A stretch of 64,000 nt of DNA from positions 428,209 to 492,208 of the forward strand of contig NZ_FSRT01000003.1 of NCBI RefSeq assembly GCF_900143015.1, written 5' to 3'. Origin of the DNA: Fibrobacter sp. UWB11 (GTDB lineage: Bacteria; Fibrobacterota; Fibrobacteria; Fibrobacterales; Fibrobacteraceae). Numbering within the stretch: the first letter of the stretch is position 1; each line of letters opens with the position of its first letter. Positions 1 through 9,227 of this stretch are shown one piece after another. The notes beneath the pieces were generated by a model. The model had not been told where the DNA came from, did not search any database, and saw nothing but the letters and a program-made list of their open reading frames with translations. The position numbers and the translations under genes were made by a program.

Positions 1-266
1 TTGCGCGAAAGCGTGATGGAATTCTTGAGGCTCTTGTAAAGGTCTTCGCGGAGTTCCATCGCAGCAAAAGCAGACTGCACCAGTTCCTTGAGTTTTGCAA
101 TCACCGTCGCATCCGAAATCACAAAGAAGTGATTGGTCTGGCAGTTTCCGCCGGTAGGTCCAAAACGGCCCGCTTCGGCAATGGCTTGCAATTTTTCGAG
201 TTCAACAGGCTGTGCCTTGAACTTGCGCGTGCTACGACGAGTCTTGATAGCTTCGAGTGTATTCAT
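1..266 (-). CDS. Nitroreductase family protein (3' end cut by window edge)
   Basis: The first 88 codons of a gene that runs off the left edge. The start reads MNTLEAIKTRRSTRKF and continues with PVELEKLQAIAEAGRFGPTGG and NCQTNHFF, the typical N-terminus of FMN-dependent nitroreductases, where the RRSxRxF basic patch and the following Gly/Asn/Gln residues bind the flavin phosphate. Such enzymes reduce nitro compounds, quinones or flavins with NAD(P)H in the cytoplasm. The substrate cannot be told from this part. GGAG sits 6 bases before the ATG, which supports the start. The gene lies 13 bases after the lipoprotein stop at 280 with no terminator between, so it is probably the last or a late gene of the lipoprotein operon. 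That link between a flavoenzyme and a surface-lipoprotein operon is unexplained. Confidence 0.8.
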   Translation of the reverse strand, partial: MNTLEAIKTRRSTRKFKAQPVELEKLQAIAEAGRFGPTGGNCQTNHFFVISDATVIAKLKELVQSAFAAMELREDLYKSLKNSITLSR

Positions 267-279
267 ATAATCTCCAAAT

Positions 280-3039
280 TTATTTATCCTTGACACAAAG
301 TGTTTGCACCATCGGGTACAAATCCTTCGGGCAATCTACAACGCGACGACCTAATTCACCGCGGTCACGCCATGCAATTTCAAAACATTCCTGCGTTTTA
401 GAATTCTTCTCAGTTGCAGACCAAAAGATGTCAAAATATACGTTATTGTTCTCGTAACATCCGCTCATATACAATTTAAAATACCACAAAACAGGAGAAT
501 CGTTCCGAAGCATCAAATCAGTCGTCAAATACGAAATATAATCTTCTTGCTTAAATTCTTCTATCGAAGGAATATGGAAACCCTCGGGACAAAACGACAT
601 TGCACTTGCCCAATCCATATAGGCAGTTTCATCAAAGTCCAACAAGGACACCGTTTCAACATTTGCGGAACGTCGGTTACACTCGCTATATTTCTTGACA
701 TCGACTTTCCACGTTTCATAAAAAGTCTCAAAACTTTCACTTTTATTATCCAAAGAATCTAACGACAATCTTTCTTTTGAACGTTCCCGATGCAAGAATA
801 AATTCTTATTGTAGAAATACGCATCATACCCACCGCTTGCCAAATCTACATGGGAAAGGTACATCGTATTTTTTGAAAGGATAAAACGGTAAAGATTGTT
901 ATCGACCGTTACAGAATACACCGAATCATCCGTAAACGTTCCGCCCTTGAATTTTTCTTTTTTAAAGGACTCCGGCATTGTGTAAGGTTCTTTTCCCAAG
1001 CGAATTTCTCGCCAATCCAAAACGCTATCGATTTTTGTACAGCCAAAAAATGCATCCGCTTTTTCACTCCAATAAATCGTCTTTTGCAAATTCGAATTGC
1101 ATTTGCCCAAGCTATCACGGAATGCATAAGGTCCTGCTTCTAACGCAGGCATTTCACGCCACGACCTTACAGAATCGCACATATAATAAGTTCCGCCATA
1201 ACGCTTCACAAGTCCATACAAACTATCTGTACAGAACAGGCCATCTTTTTCAGGAGGCATTACAGAATCAGCAACTACAGGATACCAACGCCCATCCCTA
1301 CATATAAAGAAATCATCTCCATAGCCAATTCTCAAATTAATCCGGTCCCTTTCACAAGGGATATTATCAATCATCGGCGGAATCATTTCGTCATCTTTTA
1401 TTTTACGCCAATGACCGATACCCCAGCAACCGAATTTCACAAAGCCATCTTCTTCAATGCAATATTCCGCTTCGCAAATAAAATATGTACTATCATATTT
1501 TACAACATGATTTTGGAACCTAGAATCGCAAGTATCGTTAAAATACACAGGCGGATAAACTTCTCGCCATACAGGCGAATCAGAACCCGCCCAATAATCT
1601 TTACATGAATAGTAGACCCCAAGATGTTTGCCCACCTGATTAGTTTTCGTGCATCCGCCCAAATAATATATCAAGGAATCTAGTTGCACCCATCTTCCAA
1701 AAGAGCAATGCACAAAAACACTATCTAGCTGTTTTTTATTCCCATCGTCCTTACATTCCCCAAATTGATCAAGTGCTTTCGCATGCAATACTTCTGCATA
1801 CAAAGAATCTTTTTCGTTAAAATCAGTTTTCACATATTTATCGGTCCAAGCGCAATTTTTCTCATCGAGACATTCACAATAGAAAAGCGAATCGTGCATA
1901 TAAAAGGCATGATTCTTGGTAGCGTAACTACCGCATGTTCCAAACTTGTACGTCAGCAAAGTATCGCGGTTATTTTCGATTTTCCATACATTTTCATCTT
2001 TCTTGCATAAATAATTTAAACCGTTATGTTCGACAAGAGCCGTCTTCGACAGCAAACATGCTCCGATAGAATCTTCGAAAAGAGTCGCCAAACGGATATA
2101 GGAATTAGACCCGCCCCATTTTTCAAATTCACATACAAATCTACGACCATAAAAGTCGCTACTCTTTTTTTCAATTATCGCTTGGCAAGTATCGCACATC
2201 GAGAATTTTATTCCGTAACTATTTTGAATAAAATTATGCCAATATTTATACTCGTTCCAAAAGGTATTCCTCGAAGAACTCTTAAACGTAGGCTTACCAT
2301 TCTCACCGATTGTATTTTCAAAAGTAGCAAGCCACGCATCGGCTGCACGAACAATCATCGAAGAATCGATACGGCCCGTCTTGCTAAAGCTATCGTACAG
2401 TTCCTTGTAATCGCTATAAAAAAGGCTATCTGAAATCTCGTGTCGGCAATAAAGATACGGTTTATACATTTCCCATTTATTTGCATAATGCACACCGTTA
2501 TACTGGTTCGCATGGAGCGCGTTAAAATCCAGGCCAAACAATTGTGTCATTTCCGAATACGCCTTTTCTTCGGCAACGGCAAAATCAAGATTTTCTTTTT
2601 GCATCAAGTAATCAATACGCCCTGCAGCCAACGCCTCGTTAAGATTCAATTTCAAATTGCCGTTATTTTCTGTTAATCGAACATATTGCGGAAATTCAAC
2701 TTTTTCATTTCCGTTCAAAAAAACAGCCACAATTTTAACATACGGATTTTTGTAATCGCGTTCGAAAGCCCTAAAAGCAAAAGCTGTCTTGATATTAGGA
2801 TTTATTTCGACCTCAATCGAATCCATCGAACGGAAAGAGTCATCTAGGCGTTCAACCCTTACAAATTCAGGCACCAACGGGAGCGCATATTCAACCAAGC
2901 CCTGCAATCCCGTGGGAGAATATTGGAATCCATTGTCATCGTATCGGGAAAGAACAACACCTTCATCGCCATCGGAGCATGAAATTGCAAACAAGCTCAA
3001 CAAAACAAGCAATAACGCAAGCATCTTTCGGAAATACAT
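280..3039 (-). CDS. Large modular lipoprotein, 8 C-YxC-W modules plus FISUMP-like C-terminus
   Basis: 919 residues, fourth member of a tandem paralogous set. A lipoprotein signal ends in LFAISC (Cys21), so it is predicted to be lipid-anchored in the envelope. The N-terminal part (about 25-320) is shared with the three genes upstream: xRYDxxGxxYSP near residue 32, CRHEISDS, and ADAWLxTF. Residues about 328-675 hold eight modules of the form C-x(13-22)-[YF]xC-x(3-17)-W, for example modules ending FFICRDGRW and YYMCDSVRSW. After a beta-rich spacer, the last 110 residues contain FCPEGFHIPSIEEF and FWSATE, which match the core of FISUMP domains, and the end reads DCPKDLYPMVQTLC. Its ATG follows the previous stop by one base, and the Shine-Dalgarno AAGGAAAGG lies inside the previous gene, so translation is probably coupled. 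Function unknown; surface binding is an inference. Confidence 0.85.
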   Translation of the reverse strand: MYFRKMLALLLVLLSLFAISCSDGDEGVVLSRYDDNGFQYSPTGLQGLVEYALPLVPEFVRVERLDDSFRSMDSIEVEINPNIKTAFAFRAFERDYKNPYVKIVAVFLNGNEKVEFPQYVRLTENNGNLKLNLNEALAAGRIDYLMQKENLDFAVAEEKAYSEMTQLFGLDFNALHANQYNGVHYANKWEMYKPYLYCRHEISDSLFYSDYKELYDSFSKTGRIDSSMIVRAADAWLATFENTIGENGKPTFKSSSRNTFWNEYKYWHNFIQNSYGIKFSMCDTCQAIIEKKSSDFYGRRFVCEFEKWGGSNSYIRLATLFEDSIGACLLSKTALVEHNGLNYLCKKDENVWKIENNRDTLLTYKFGTCGSYATKNHAFYMHDSLFYCECLDEKNCAWTDKYVKTDFNEKDSLYAEVLHAKALDQFGECKDDGNKKQLDSVFVHCSFGRWVQLDSLIYYLGGCTKTNQVGKHLGVYYSCKDYWAGSDSPVWREVYPPVYFNDTCDSRFQNHVVKYDSTYFICEAEYCIEEDGFVKFGCWGIGHWRKIKDDEMIPPMIDNIPCERDRINLRIGYGDDFFICRDGRWYPVVADSVMPPEKDGLFCTDSLYGLVKRYGGTYYMCDSVRSWREMPALEAGPYAFRDSLGKCNSNLQKTIYWSEKADAFFGCTKIDSVLDWREIRLGKEPYTMPESFKKEKFKGGTFTDDSVYSVTVDNNLYRFILSKNTMYLSHVDLASGGYDAYFYNKNLFLHRERSKERLSLDSLDNKSESFETFYETWKVDVKKYSECNRRSANVETVSLLDFDETAYMDWASAMSFCPEGFHIPSIEEFKQEDYISYLTTDLMLRNDSPVLWYFKLYMSGCYENNNVYFDIFWSATEKNSKTQECFEIAWRDRGELGRRVVDCPKDLYPMVQTLCVKDK

Positions 3040-3040
3040 T

Positions 3041-5800
3041 TTACCTTTCCTTGATGCAAAGCGCTTGCACCATGGGGTACAAATCCTTAGGGCAATCTAC
3101 AATACTCTTTTTCGATTTAGATCCGGCTGGGGTATTGATCCGATCATCTTCATAGCATTTTTGCGTTTCAGAATCAGTTTCATCACTCGTCCAGAAGAAA
3201 TTAGAAACCAAATTACCACCTGAACAATTTTCTCCACTATCCATTTCATAAGTCCACACAGACTGCGAGCCCAATGCAGAATACGTAATATCAATTATGG
3301 AGTTCGTAAATTCCTCGGCCTTCAAAAGACGGAATCCCTTGGGGCAGAACTGGCTTGCGTGCGCAAAGTCCATGTAGGAATTATCATTAAAGTGATAAGC
3401 CAAGACAGACGCATCTTTGACCTCGGCCTTTTGCGTGCTGCATTCGCTATAACCCGTTGCGCGAGTTTTCCAGTCTTCGTAAAAAGCATCAAAACTAGCA
3501 CTCTTATTTTCTATCAAATTCAATTGGACATTTTCGGCGCCGCGCTTACCACGTATAAACAAATTATCTTTATAAAAACTTGCATCATACACAGTTCCAG
3601 AAATTTCGACATTATCCAACACCCATTTATAAATATTGGAATTGTACCTACGGAACGTATATTTATTACCGTCAACAGTCACCGTGTAAACGCTATCGCC
3701 ATCAACAACGCCTCCTGCAAACTTTCTTTTGTCCAAATAACTTGGAATAGAATCGTTGGGCGATGCAGACATTGGGGCCGTACTCCAAGTGTACTTTTTA
3801 TCTACCGTTTGGCAGCTGTAAAATGCTCCAGCCTCTTCATTCCAAACAATAGTCTTGTGAGAAATCGTATCGCAAGTACCGAGGCTATCTTTATATTTAT
3901 AAGGCGCCGCAGAGCTAGCGTTCAATTCAATCCATTGATTAGATGTATTGCAAATATAATACGCCCCTTGATAGCCCTTTACAAGCCCATAATCCTTTAT
4001 CGAACAAAGGAATCCTGCTTGTTCAATGGGCAATAAAGATTCTTTTTTTACATGAGACCAACCACCTATAAAGCACATATAAAATTCACCGTCATAGGCT
4101 TTTTTCATATTGTACTGATTCACGCCGCATGTATCCATATTTATTACGGGAGGAATCGCTTCTGCACTATCAAGCTTACGCCATTTGTAGACAACATCGG
4201 AAACGTCATTTCCCTCGCTACTCTTTTCGCAAATAAAATAATTTGTACTATCTGTTGTTACCTTTTTTAAATCTCCAGCAACAGAGCACTGTTCGCCCGC
4301 ATAGACTGGCCACGGAATTTCGGCCCATACGGTATCGCTAGCATCGTAATCAGTGAAAACACGGCACCCATAATAAGTTCCATTGTATTCACCTTTCACA
4401 CGATCCTTTGCGCAATGGCCAATATGGTATGTCAACGAATCCACCTCAAGCCATTTGGACGAAATGCACTGTATATACAAATCATCTAGCTTTTTCGTAG
4501 CGCCATAACCATTCGTATAGCATCTTCCGAATTGCTCGACCGCTTTCGCTTCGATATATTTTGCAAAAGCCGTAGAATCCTTTCGTGGAACTTCCTTGCC
4601 GGCATACTTATCGCTCCAAGCGCAATTGCCCGATTTATCGCACTCGCAAATAAACAAAGAATCCCTAGTATAAACAGCATCGCCATTATTTGATTTTTCG
4701 CAAACTTCATAATAGCTATCTAGCAGTTCATCATGAGATACATTCTTTCTCCAGATATTTGAGCCTTTGTCGCATAGATATTCATTGCCCTTATACGTGA
4801 CAAGAGACTTTGTCTTAAGCAGGCACAATCCAAGGGTATCTTCAATGGGATTTTTAAATCGCCATTTAGAACTATAACGATCATTTTCTTCATTGTCATA
4901 ATAAAAGTATTTTCCATAATAAGCACTAGACTTTTTATCAATCATCACAGAATCTTTCGTCGTGAATTTTATTTCGTAAATCTGACTGAAAAAATCCTTC
5001 TCCATATATCTCAACTTCACGCTAGTATCCCTCGAAACGCTTTCAAACTCAGATATGTGCGTACGTTCGTTAGGGATATTTTCAAACGTAGAAAGCCAGG
5101 CATCGGCTGCAGCAATGGCCATCGCTGTATCGACAAAGCTTTTCTCGGCATAGTATTCACGCAACTTCTTAAAATCACTAACGAACAAGCTATCCGAAAT
5201 TTCATGTCTGCACATCACGTACAAAAGCAGATCATTAAGTCTAATGTCGGAAGAAGGGAATTCATACGTCATGAATCGATTTGCATTGAGGCCAAATCTT
5301 TCCGACATTTCTTCCATTACCGTATCCTCGGCATCTGCAAAGCTGTAATTTTCCTTCTTTACAAAATGCTCGATACGCGAAGATGCAAGTGCCATGTAAA
5401 TATTCTGGCTAATGGTAGAGCGAGTTTCAGAACTCAGGCGATTGTACTGCGTAAATTCCACCTTGGAATTTTTGCCATACGGGAACTCCGTTATAATTTT
5501 CAAATACGGATATTTAATATCCTGAGATTTCATGGAAAAATATTTTCCCATCCAAGCCGATGTATCTTTGGACAGCTCAATCGTATCTACAGTATTCAGC
5601 TGGTCATCGACAACCTCAATACGGACGGCCGAAGGTTTCATCGTCGGCAAATACTCTACTACCACACTCAATGACATCGGTGAATACTGATACCCGTTTT
5701 CGTCAATTCGGGCAATGACAACACCCTCATCGTTATCGGAACATGCGGCAAAATATAACGCCGCAAACATTGTCAAAACTGCACTTTTAAAACTCATCAT
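3041..5800 (-). CDS. Large modular lipoprotein, 8 C-YxC-W modules plus FISUMP-like C-terminus
   Basis: 919 residues, paralogue of the gene at 280-3039 and nearly the same length. The open frame extends to a TTG at 5809, but GGAGG is placed correctly only for the ATG at 5800 or the one right after it at 5797. The signal peptide ends in YFAAC (Cys20). The shared N-terminal markers are present: ARIDENGYQYSP, MCRHEISDSLF and ADAWLSTF. Eight C-[YF]xC-W modules lie at about 324-670, and the C-terminus has FCPKGFRLL, FFWTSDETDSETQKC and DCPKDLYPMVQALC, as in the sister protein. Eleven bases separate it from the gene upstream. The two long copies differ throughout, so the duplication is not recent. 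Function unknown. Confidence 0.85.
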   Translation of the reverse strand: MMSFKSAVLTMFAALYFAACSDNDEGVVIARIDENGYQYSPMSLSVVVEYLPTMKPSAVRIEVVDDQLNTVDTIELSKDTSAWMGKYFSMKSQDIKYPYLKIITEFPYGKNSKVEFTQYNRLSSETRSTISQNIYMALASSRIEHFVKKENYSFADAEDTVMEEMSERFGLNANRFMTYEFPSSDIRLNDLLLYVMCRHEISDSLFVSDFKKLREYYAEKSFVDTAMAIAAADAWLSTFENIPNERTHISEFESVSRDTSVKLRYMEKDFFSQIYEIKFTTKDSVMIDKKSSAYYGKYFYYDNEENDRYSSKWRFKNPIEDTLGLCLLKTKSLVTYKGNEYLCDKGSNIWRKNVSHDELLDSYYEVCEKSNNGDAVYTRDSLFICECDKSGNCAWSDKYAGKEVPRKDSTAFAKYIEAKAVEQFGRCYTNGYGATKKLDDLYIQCISSKWLEVDSLTYHIGHCAKDRVKGEYNGTYYGCRVFTDYDASDTVWAEIPWPVYAGEQCSVAGDLKKVTTDSTNYFICEKSSEGNDVSDVVYKWRKLDSAEAIPPVINMDTCGVNQYNMKKAYDGEFYMCFIGGWSHVKKESLLPIEQAGFLCSIKDYGLVKGYQGAYYICNTSNQWIELNASSAAPYKYKDSLGTCDTISHKTIVWNEEAGAFYSCQTVDKKYTWSTAPMSASPNDSIPSYLDKRKFAGGVVDGDSVYTVTVDGNKYTFRRYNSNIYKWVLDNVEISGTVYDASFYKDNLFIRGKRGAENVQLNLIENKSASFDAFYEDWKTRATGYSECSTQKAEVKDASVLAYHFNDNSYMDFAHASQFCPKGFRLLKAEEFTNSIIDITYSALGSQSVWTYEMDSGENCSGGNLVSNFFWTSDETDSETQKCYEDDRINTPAGSKSKKSIVDCPKDLYPMVQALCIKER

Positions 5801-5811
5801 TTCCTCCAAAA

Positions 5812-7488
5812 TTATTTATCTTGCTTTTGCCAAAAGAAATTACAACCAAGAGCGCGTTGCCTTTCAGGTACAGCAATTCCCTCTTCATTTTTACATTCAT
5901 CTGTCGATTCACAAATAAAAGAATTACCATCATGTTCTACGACTTCGCCAAAATGCGAAACGAAACATTCATCGCCATAATATTCCGGAGCCGAAATTTC
6001 CTTCCATATATTCTGCCACGCCAAGTAATGTTCATCATACCGGCTCCCTTCACACGAATAATAAGCATCTAGATGTTGCGCTTTACTCCTCTCACAGCCA
6101 CCCAGATAATACGTCAGAGAATCAATCCTCCCCCATTTATCAAATTGGCATTGGACAAAGACACTGTCAAGCGGATATTTATCGCCCGAATAAGTATTAT
6201 TAATTTGGCACTTTCCAAACTTTTGCAAAGCCCTCGCATTCAGAACAGTCGCGTACAGAGAGTCCTTTTCGTTAATATCCTTATTCACATACTTATCTGT
6301 CCAAGAGCACTTATCACCATTACATTCACAAAAGAACAGCGAATCATTCAAGTAAAAAAACTGATTTTTCGTTGCCGAATTACCGCACTCCCCGAACTTA
6401 TATTTCAACAACGTATCGATTTCGCTTTCCGCCCTCCATACATTGTCCTTTTCCTTACACACGTAATACGAGTCATCATATTCAGCAACGGTAGAAGTCT
6501 GCATCAAGCACAAGCCAAGCGAATCTTCAATAGGATCCAACAGACGATAATAACATGTGGACATCCAGCCATCATTTTCGCAAGGGCAAACAAACTTGCG
6601 ACCATAAAACTCACTTTCTTCTTTTTCTATCACTGTTTGGCGATTATAGCTATCACATGATGGCATGGTTATTCCATACATACGCTCAAAAACGCGGCTA
6701 TAATTAACGTAATTGACAAACAACGTATCTCTCGAAAAATTCTTGTAAGTTGGCCTTCCGTTTTTATCCTTTCCTGGCGCAAATGTAGTGAGCCACGCAT
6801 CCGCCGCACGGACAATCAGCGAAGAATCGATTTTCCCCGTTTTGGCAAAATATTCACTCATTTCCTTATAATCGTCATAAAAAAATCGATCCGAAATTTC
6901 ATGACGGCAGTAAAGGTACGGTTCATACAATTCCCAGCGGTTAGTGTAATTTACACCATTAAACCGGTATGTATTCCATGCATTAAAATCAGCCCTGAAA
7001 ATATCCGTCATCTCGGAATACGCCTTTTCTTCGGCTTTCAAAAAACTATAGCCTTCTTCCCGGACTAGCGTTTCAATGCGGCCCGCAGCAAGCGATGCAT
7101 TCAAATTCAATTTCAAATCGTTATTGGATTCCCGCAAAGAAACGTACTGCGGAAACTCCACCTTCTTTTTTCCGTCCGAAAAGACCGCCACAAGCTTCAC
7201 GTAAGGATTTTCATAATCGCGTTCGTAAACTTTAAAGACAAACGCATTCTTAATGGTCGAATCCAGAACTACATTGATGGAATCCAGCGAATTCAACATG
7301 CTATCGACACGGATAATCTTCACAGATTCTGGAACCAAGGGAGGAGCGTATTCGATAAAGCCTTGCAACTCCGTAGGAGAATACCGGAAACCGACATCGT
7401 CATACCTTGCCACGACATGTTCCTCACTTTCGGAACATGCCACCAGACTCAACAAAGCAAACAAAAGCCAGATTGCACTCATTCTCAT
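5812..7488 (-). CDS. Modular lipoprotein, 5 C-YxC-W modules, no FISUMP-like end
   Basis: 558 residues, a shorter paralogue in the tandem set. The track-like longest frame begins at a TTG at 7494, but GAGGAG is 9 bases from the ATG at 7488, which is chosen here. The signal peptide ends LLSLVAC (Cys18). The N-terminal domain carries ARYDDVGFRYSP, YCRHEISDRFF and ADAWLTTF. From about residue 326 there are five modules (for example SYYVCKEKDNVW and AYYSC...IWKEI), and the protein stops in the fifth, at NFFWQKQDK. The next gene starts 11 bases later with its own ribosome site, so this is a true shorter protein and not a frameshifted copy. It is closest to the 280-3039 protein in the N-terminal part. 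Confidence 0.85.
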   Translation of the reverse strand: MRMSAIWLLFALLSLVACSESEEHVVARYDDVGFRYSPTELQGFIEYAPPLVPESVKIIRVDSMLNSLDSINVVLDSTIKNAFVFKVYERDYENPYVKLVAVFSDGKKKVEFPQYVSLRESNNDLKLNLNASLAAGRIETLVREEGYSFLKAEEKAYSEMTDIFRADFNAWNTYRFNGVNYTNRWELYEPYLYCRHEISDRFFYDDYKEMSEYFAKTGKIDSSLIVRAADAWLTTFAPGKDKNGRPTYKNFSRDTLFVNYVNYSRVFERMYGITMPSCDSYNRQTVIEKEESEFYGRKFVCPCENDGWMSTCYYRLLDPIEDSLGLCLMQTSTVAEYDDSYYVCKEKDNVWRAESEIDTLLKYKFGECGNSATKNQFFYLNDSLFFCECNGDKCSWTDKYVNKDINEKDSLYATVLNARALQKFGKCQINNTYSGDKYPLDSVFVQCQFDKWGRIDSLTYYLGGCERSKAQHLDAYYSCEGSRYDEHYLAWQNIWKEISAPEYYGDECFVSHFGEVVEHDGNSFICESTDECKNEEGIAVPERQRALGCNFFWQKQDK

Positions 7489-7494
7489 CGCCAA

Positions 7495-8934
7495 TTACTC
7501 CTCGTCACTTTCCACCAGTTTCCACAAGCTTCGGTAAGCGTCGTAATAAAATGAGCAACTCACAGATACGCTATCGATCTGTCTCACCTCACCATTCAAT
7601 TCTTTCGAGCACCGACCAAAAAGCTTGACTGCCTTCGCATTCAATGCAGATGCATACAGCTTATCGCCTTTCTTGAACGTACTATCGATGTACTTATCTG
7701 TCCAGTCACAAATATTTGAACTATCACATTCACAGACAAACAGGGAATCACTCAAATAGCCCGATTCGCCACTAGATATAGAGTGCCCTTTACAATATCC
7801 ATACATCTTGTTCAAAATCGTATCGCGATTAGACTCTACATTCCATACCGCGGAGCCATATCTACAGCGGTAATAAATACCATTGCTCACAGCAATAGAA
7901 TCCTTCGAATACAGGCACACTCCAATCGAATCATCTAGCAATGTCTGCAAACGCCAATAGTTAAGCCCCTCATCATAAACAAATGTACGTCCTTTCAATG
8001 AGCTGTATTTATTATCCAGTTCAAAAAATTCGTTCTCGTACGATCTAGTTCTAGTTAACTTAAAAGAAACTCCATACGTATGCTTAAAAAAGTTCTCATC
8101 GAAAGCGCCCACGTTCACGACAGAATCTCTCGAAAAACTCCTATACTGAGTTTTTCCATTATCATCATCATAAACAACAAATGTAGAAAGCCAAGCATCG
8201 GCCGATTTCGCCATCAAAGCGGAATCCGCAACACCATTCTTGGCAAAACCTTCACGATACTCCTTGAACGTGCTATAAAAAACGCTATCCGAAACTTCGT
8301 GACGGCAATAGATGTACATCAGCAGGCCATTCAAGTTAGCCTCGCTTCTCATATATTCGTAGACATCTAAGCGTTTATCAAAAACGTCGTTCCATACAGT
8401 GCTATAATTGGTGCCAACATTCGATACGAGATTATAGGCGAACTGCATTTCTTTTATCGCCTGAGTCATTGCCGAGTCAAATTCAAGTCCCTTTTCCCGC
8501 ACCAACGTTTCAATACGCCCAGACATCACCGCTTCAGGGAGATTCAGCCTGATTTCAATATTAGATTCTCTCAAGCGCACATACTGAGCAAATTCCATCT
8601 TTTCATTTTTATCTAGCGGGAACACCGGCACAATCTTTACAAACGGAAATTCATAATCACGATCGTCCACCTTAAAGGTATACTCCCCGTCATAATTCTT
8701 TTCAACAGGCGCTTCAATAGAATCTACAGGATAAAGCTTTTCGTCAAGACGCATGACCTTGACATATTCCGGTTTCATGTCCTTCAGATAATGGACCGTC
8801 CCGCGCATATACGTAGGTGAATATCGATACCCGTCCTTATCGTAGCGAGCGAGGACATCATCAGTGCCATCGATGCTAGAACAGGCCATCAAGCCCAAAA
8901 GAGCCAACAGCAGCGCAAAAGCCGCTTTTTTCAT
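7495..8934 (-). CDS. Modular lipoprotein, 3 C-YxC-W modules, first gene of the operon
   Basis: 479 residues, first and shortest gene of the four-lipoprotein operon. Two in-frame ATGs exist at 8940 and 8934; GGGAG is 8 bases from the second and only 2 from the first, so 8934 is preferred. The signal peptide ends GLMAC (Cys18). The shared N-terminal domain has ARYDKDGYRYSP, YCRHEVSDSVF and ADAWLSTF. It then carries three modules (YYRCRYGSAVW, LFVCECDSSNICDW, and one ending SLWKLV) and stops at ESDEE. The stop codon overlaps the leader of the next gene, whose Shine-Dalgarno GAGGAG is made from the last two Glu codons, so the pair is probably translationally coupled. Function unknown. Confidence 0.85.
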   Translation of the reverse strand: MKKAAFALLLALLGLMACSSIDGTDDVLARYDKDGYRYSPTYMRGTVHYLKDMKPEYVKVMRLDEKLYPVDSIEAPVEKNYDGEYTFKVDDRDYEFPFVKIVPVFPLDKNEKMEFAQYVRLRESNIEIRLNLPEAVMSGRIETLVREKGLEFDSAMTQAIKEMQFAYNLVSNVGTNYSTVWNDVFDKRLDVYEYMRSEANLNGLLMYIYCRHEVSDSVFYSTFKEYREGFAKNGVADSALMAKSADAWLSTFVVYDDDNGKTQYRSFSRDSVVNVGAFDENFFKHTYGVSFKLTRTRSYENEFFELDNKYSSLKGRTFVYDEGLNYWRLQTLLDDSIGVCLYSKDSIAVSNGIYYRCRYGSAVWNVESNRDTILNKMYGYCKGHSISSGESGYLSDSLFVCECDSSNICDWTDKYIDSTFKKGDKLYASALNAKAVKLFGRCSKELNGEVRQIDSVSVSCSFYYDAYRSLWKLVESDEE

Positions 8935-8956
8935 TTTCATTTCTCCCTATTTTCTG

Positions 8957-8985
8957 TAAATATACAAACTCTATTTAGAACAGAG
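8957..8985 (-). promoter_or_regulatory. Probable promoter of the lipoprotein operon with an inverted repeat
   Basis: On the minus strand TATATTTA (8957-8964) lies 22 bases before the chosen start and resembles the Bacteroidota -7 element TAnnTTTG. Directly upstream is an imperfect palindrome, CTCTGTT-CTA-AATAGAG (8969-8985, one G-T pair), which could be a regulator site. No clear -33 element was seen. Confidence 0.45.
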
Positions 8986-8989
8986 TATA

Positions 8990-9020
8990 TAAAAAAGATA
9001 ATCCGGCCTAATGGCCGGAT
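8990..9020 (-). terminator. Intrinsic terminator after the beta-helix/peptide genes
   Basis: A perfect 8-bp stem (ATCCGGCC / GGCCGGAT, loop of 4) at 9001-9020 is followed on the minus strand by TTATCTTTTTT. It ends the transcript of the 9228-13343 gene and the small peptide gene, and separates them from the lipoprotein operon. Confidence 0.85.
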
Positions 9021-9051
9021 GAAATGTCGAAAGACGGGGATTATTTTAATT

Positions 9052-9204
9052 CTAGTATTCTAGAGCATCAAAAGAAGCTTGGTCCGCATCAGGTTCCACT
9101 GGCGGATCACCCGAACCCTGAAGCAAGGCACATTCGCGAGCAAACCCAATTATTTCCATCACCGGCTTGACATATTCTTTTTTCTGTTCAGTTTTGTTAT
9201 TCAT
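9052..9204 (-). CDS. 50-residue peptide downstream of the beta-helix protein
   Basis: A short reading frame that standard length cut-offs would miss. It encodes MNNKTEQKKEYVKPVMEIIG, then a middle with CALLQGSGDPP and an acidic tail ending DALEY. An in-frame ATG also exists at 9213, but GGA is 9 bases before the ATG at 9204, which fits better. It lies 24 bases after the stop of the beta-helix gene and just before a strong terminator, so the two are probably one transcript. It has no hydrophobic signal. The layout (a Lys-rich start, a KxYxxPxxE-like stretch, a single Cys next to LLQxSG, a Pro/Asp tail) recalls short peptides that I associate with Bacteroidota genomes near surface-protein genes. 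Function unknown; a peptide precursor or small partner protein is possible. Confidence 0.65.
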   Translation of the reverse strand: MNNKTEQKKEYVKPVMEIIGFARECALLQGSGDPPVEPDADQASFDALEY

Positions 9205-9227
9205 AATATTCATTCCAAAAGTTGTAA

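Noticed and set aside
5812..8934. Possibility that the two short lipoproteins are frameshifted or truncated copies of the long ones
   Set aside because: Each stop is followed at once by a new start with its own Shine-Dalgarno and signal peptide, and no remnant of the missing modules remains between the genes.
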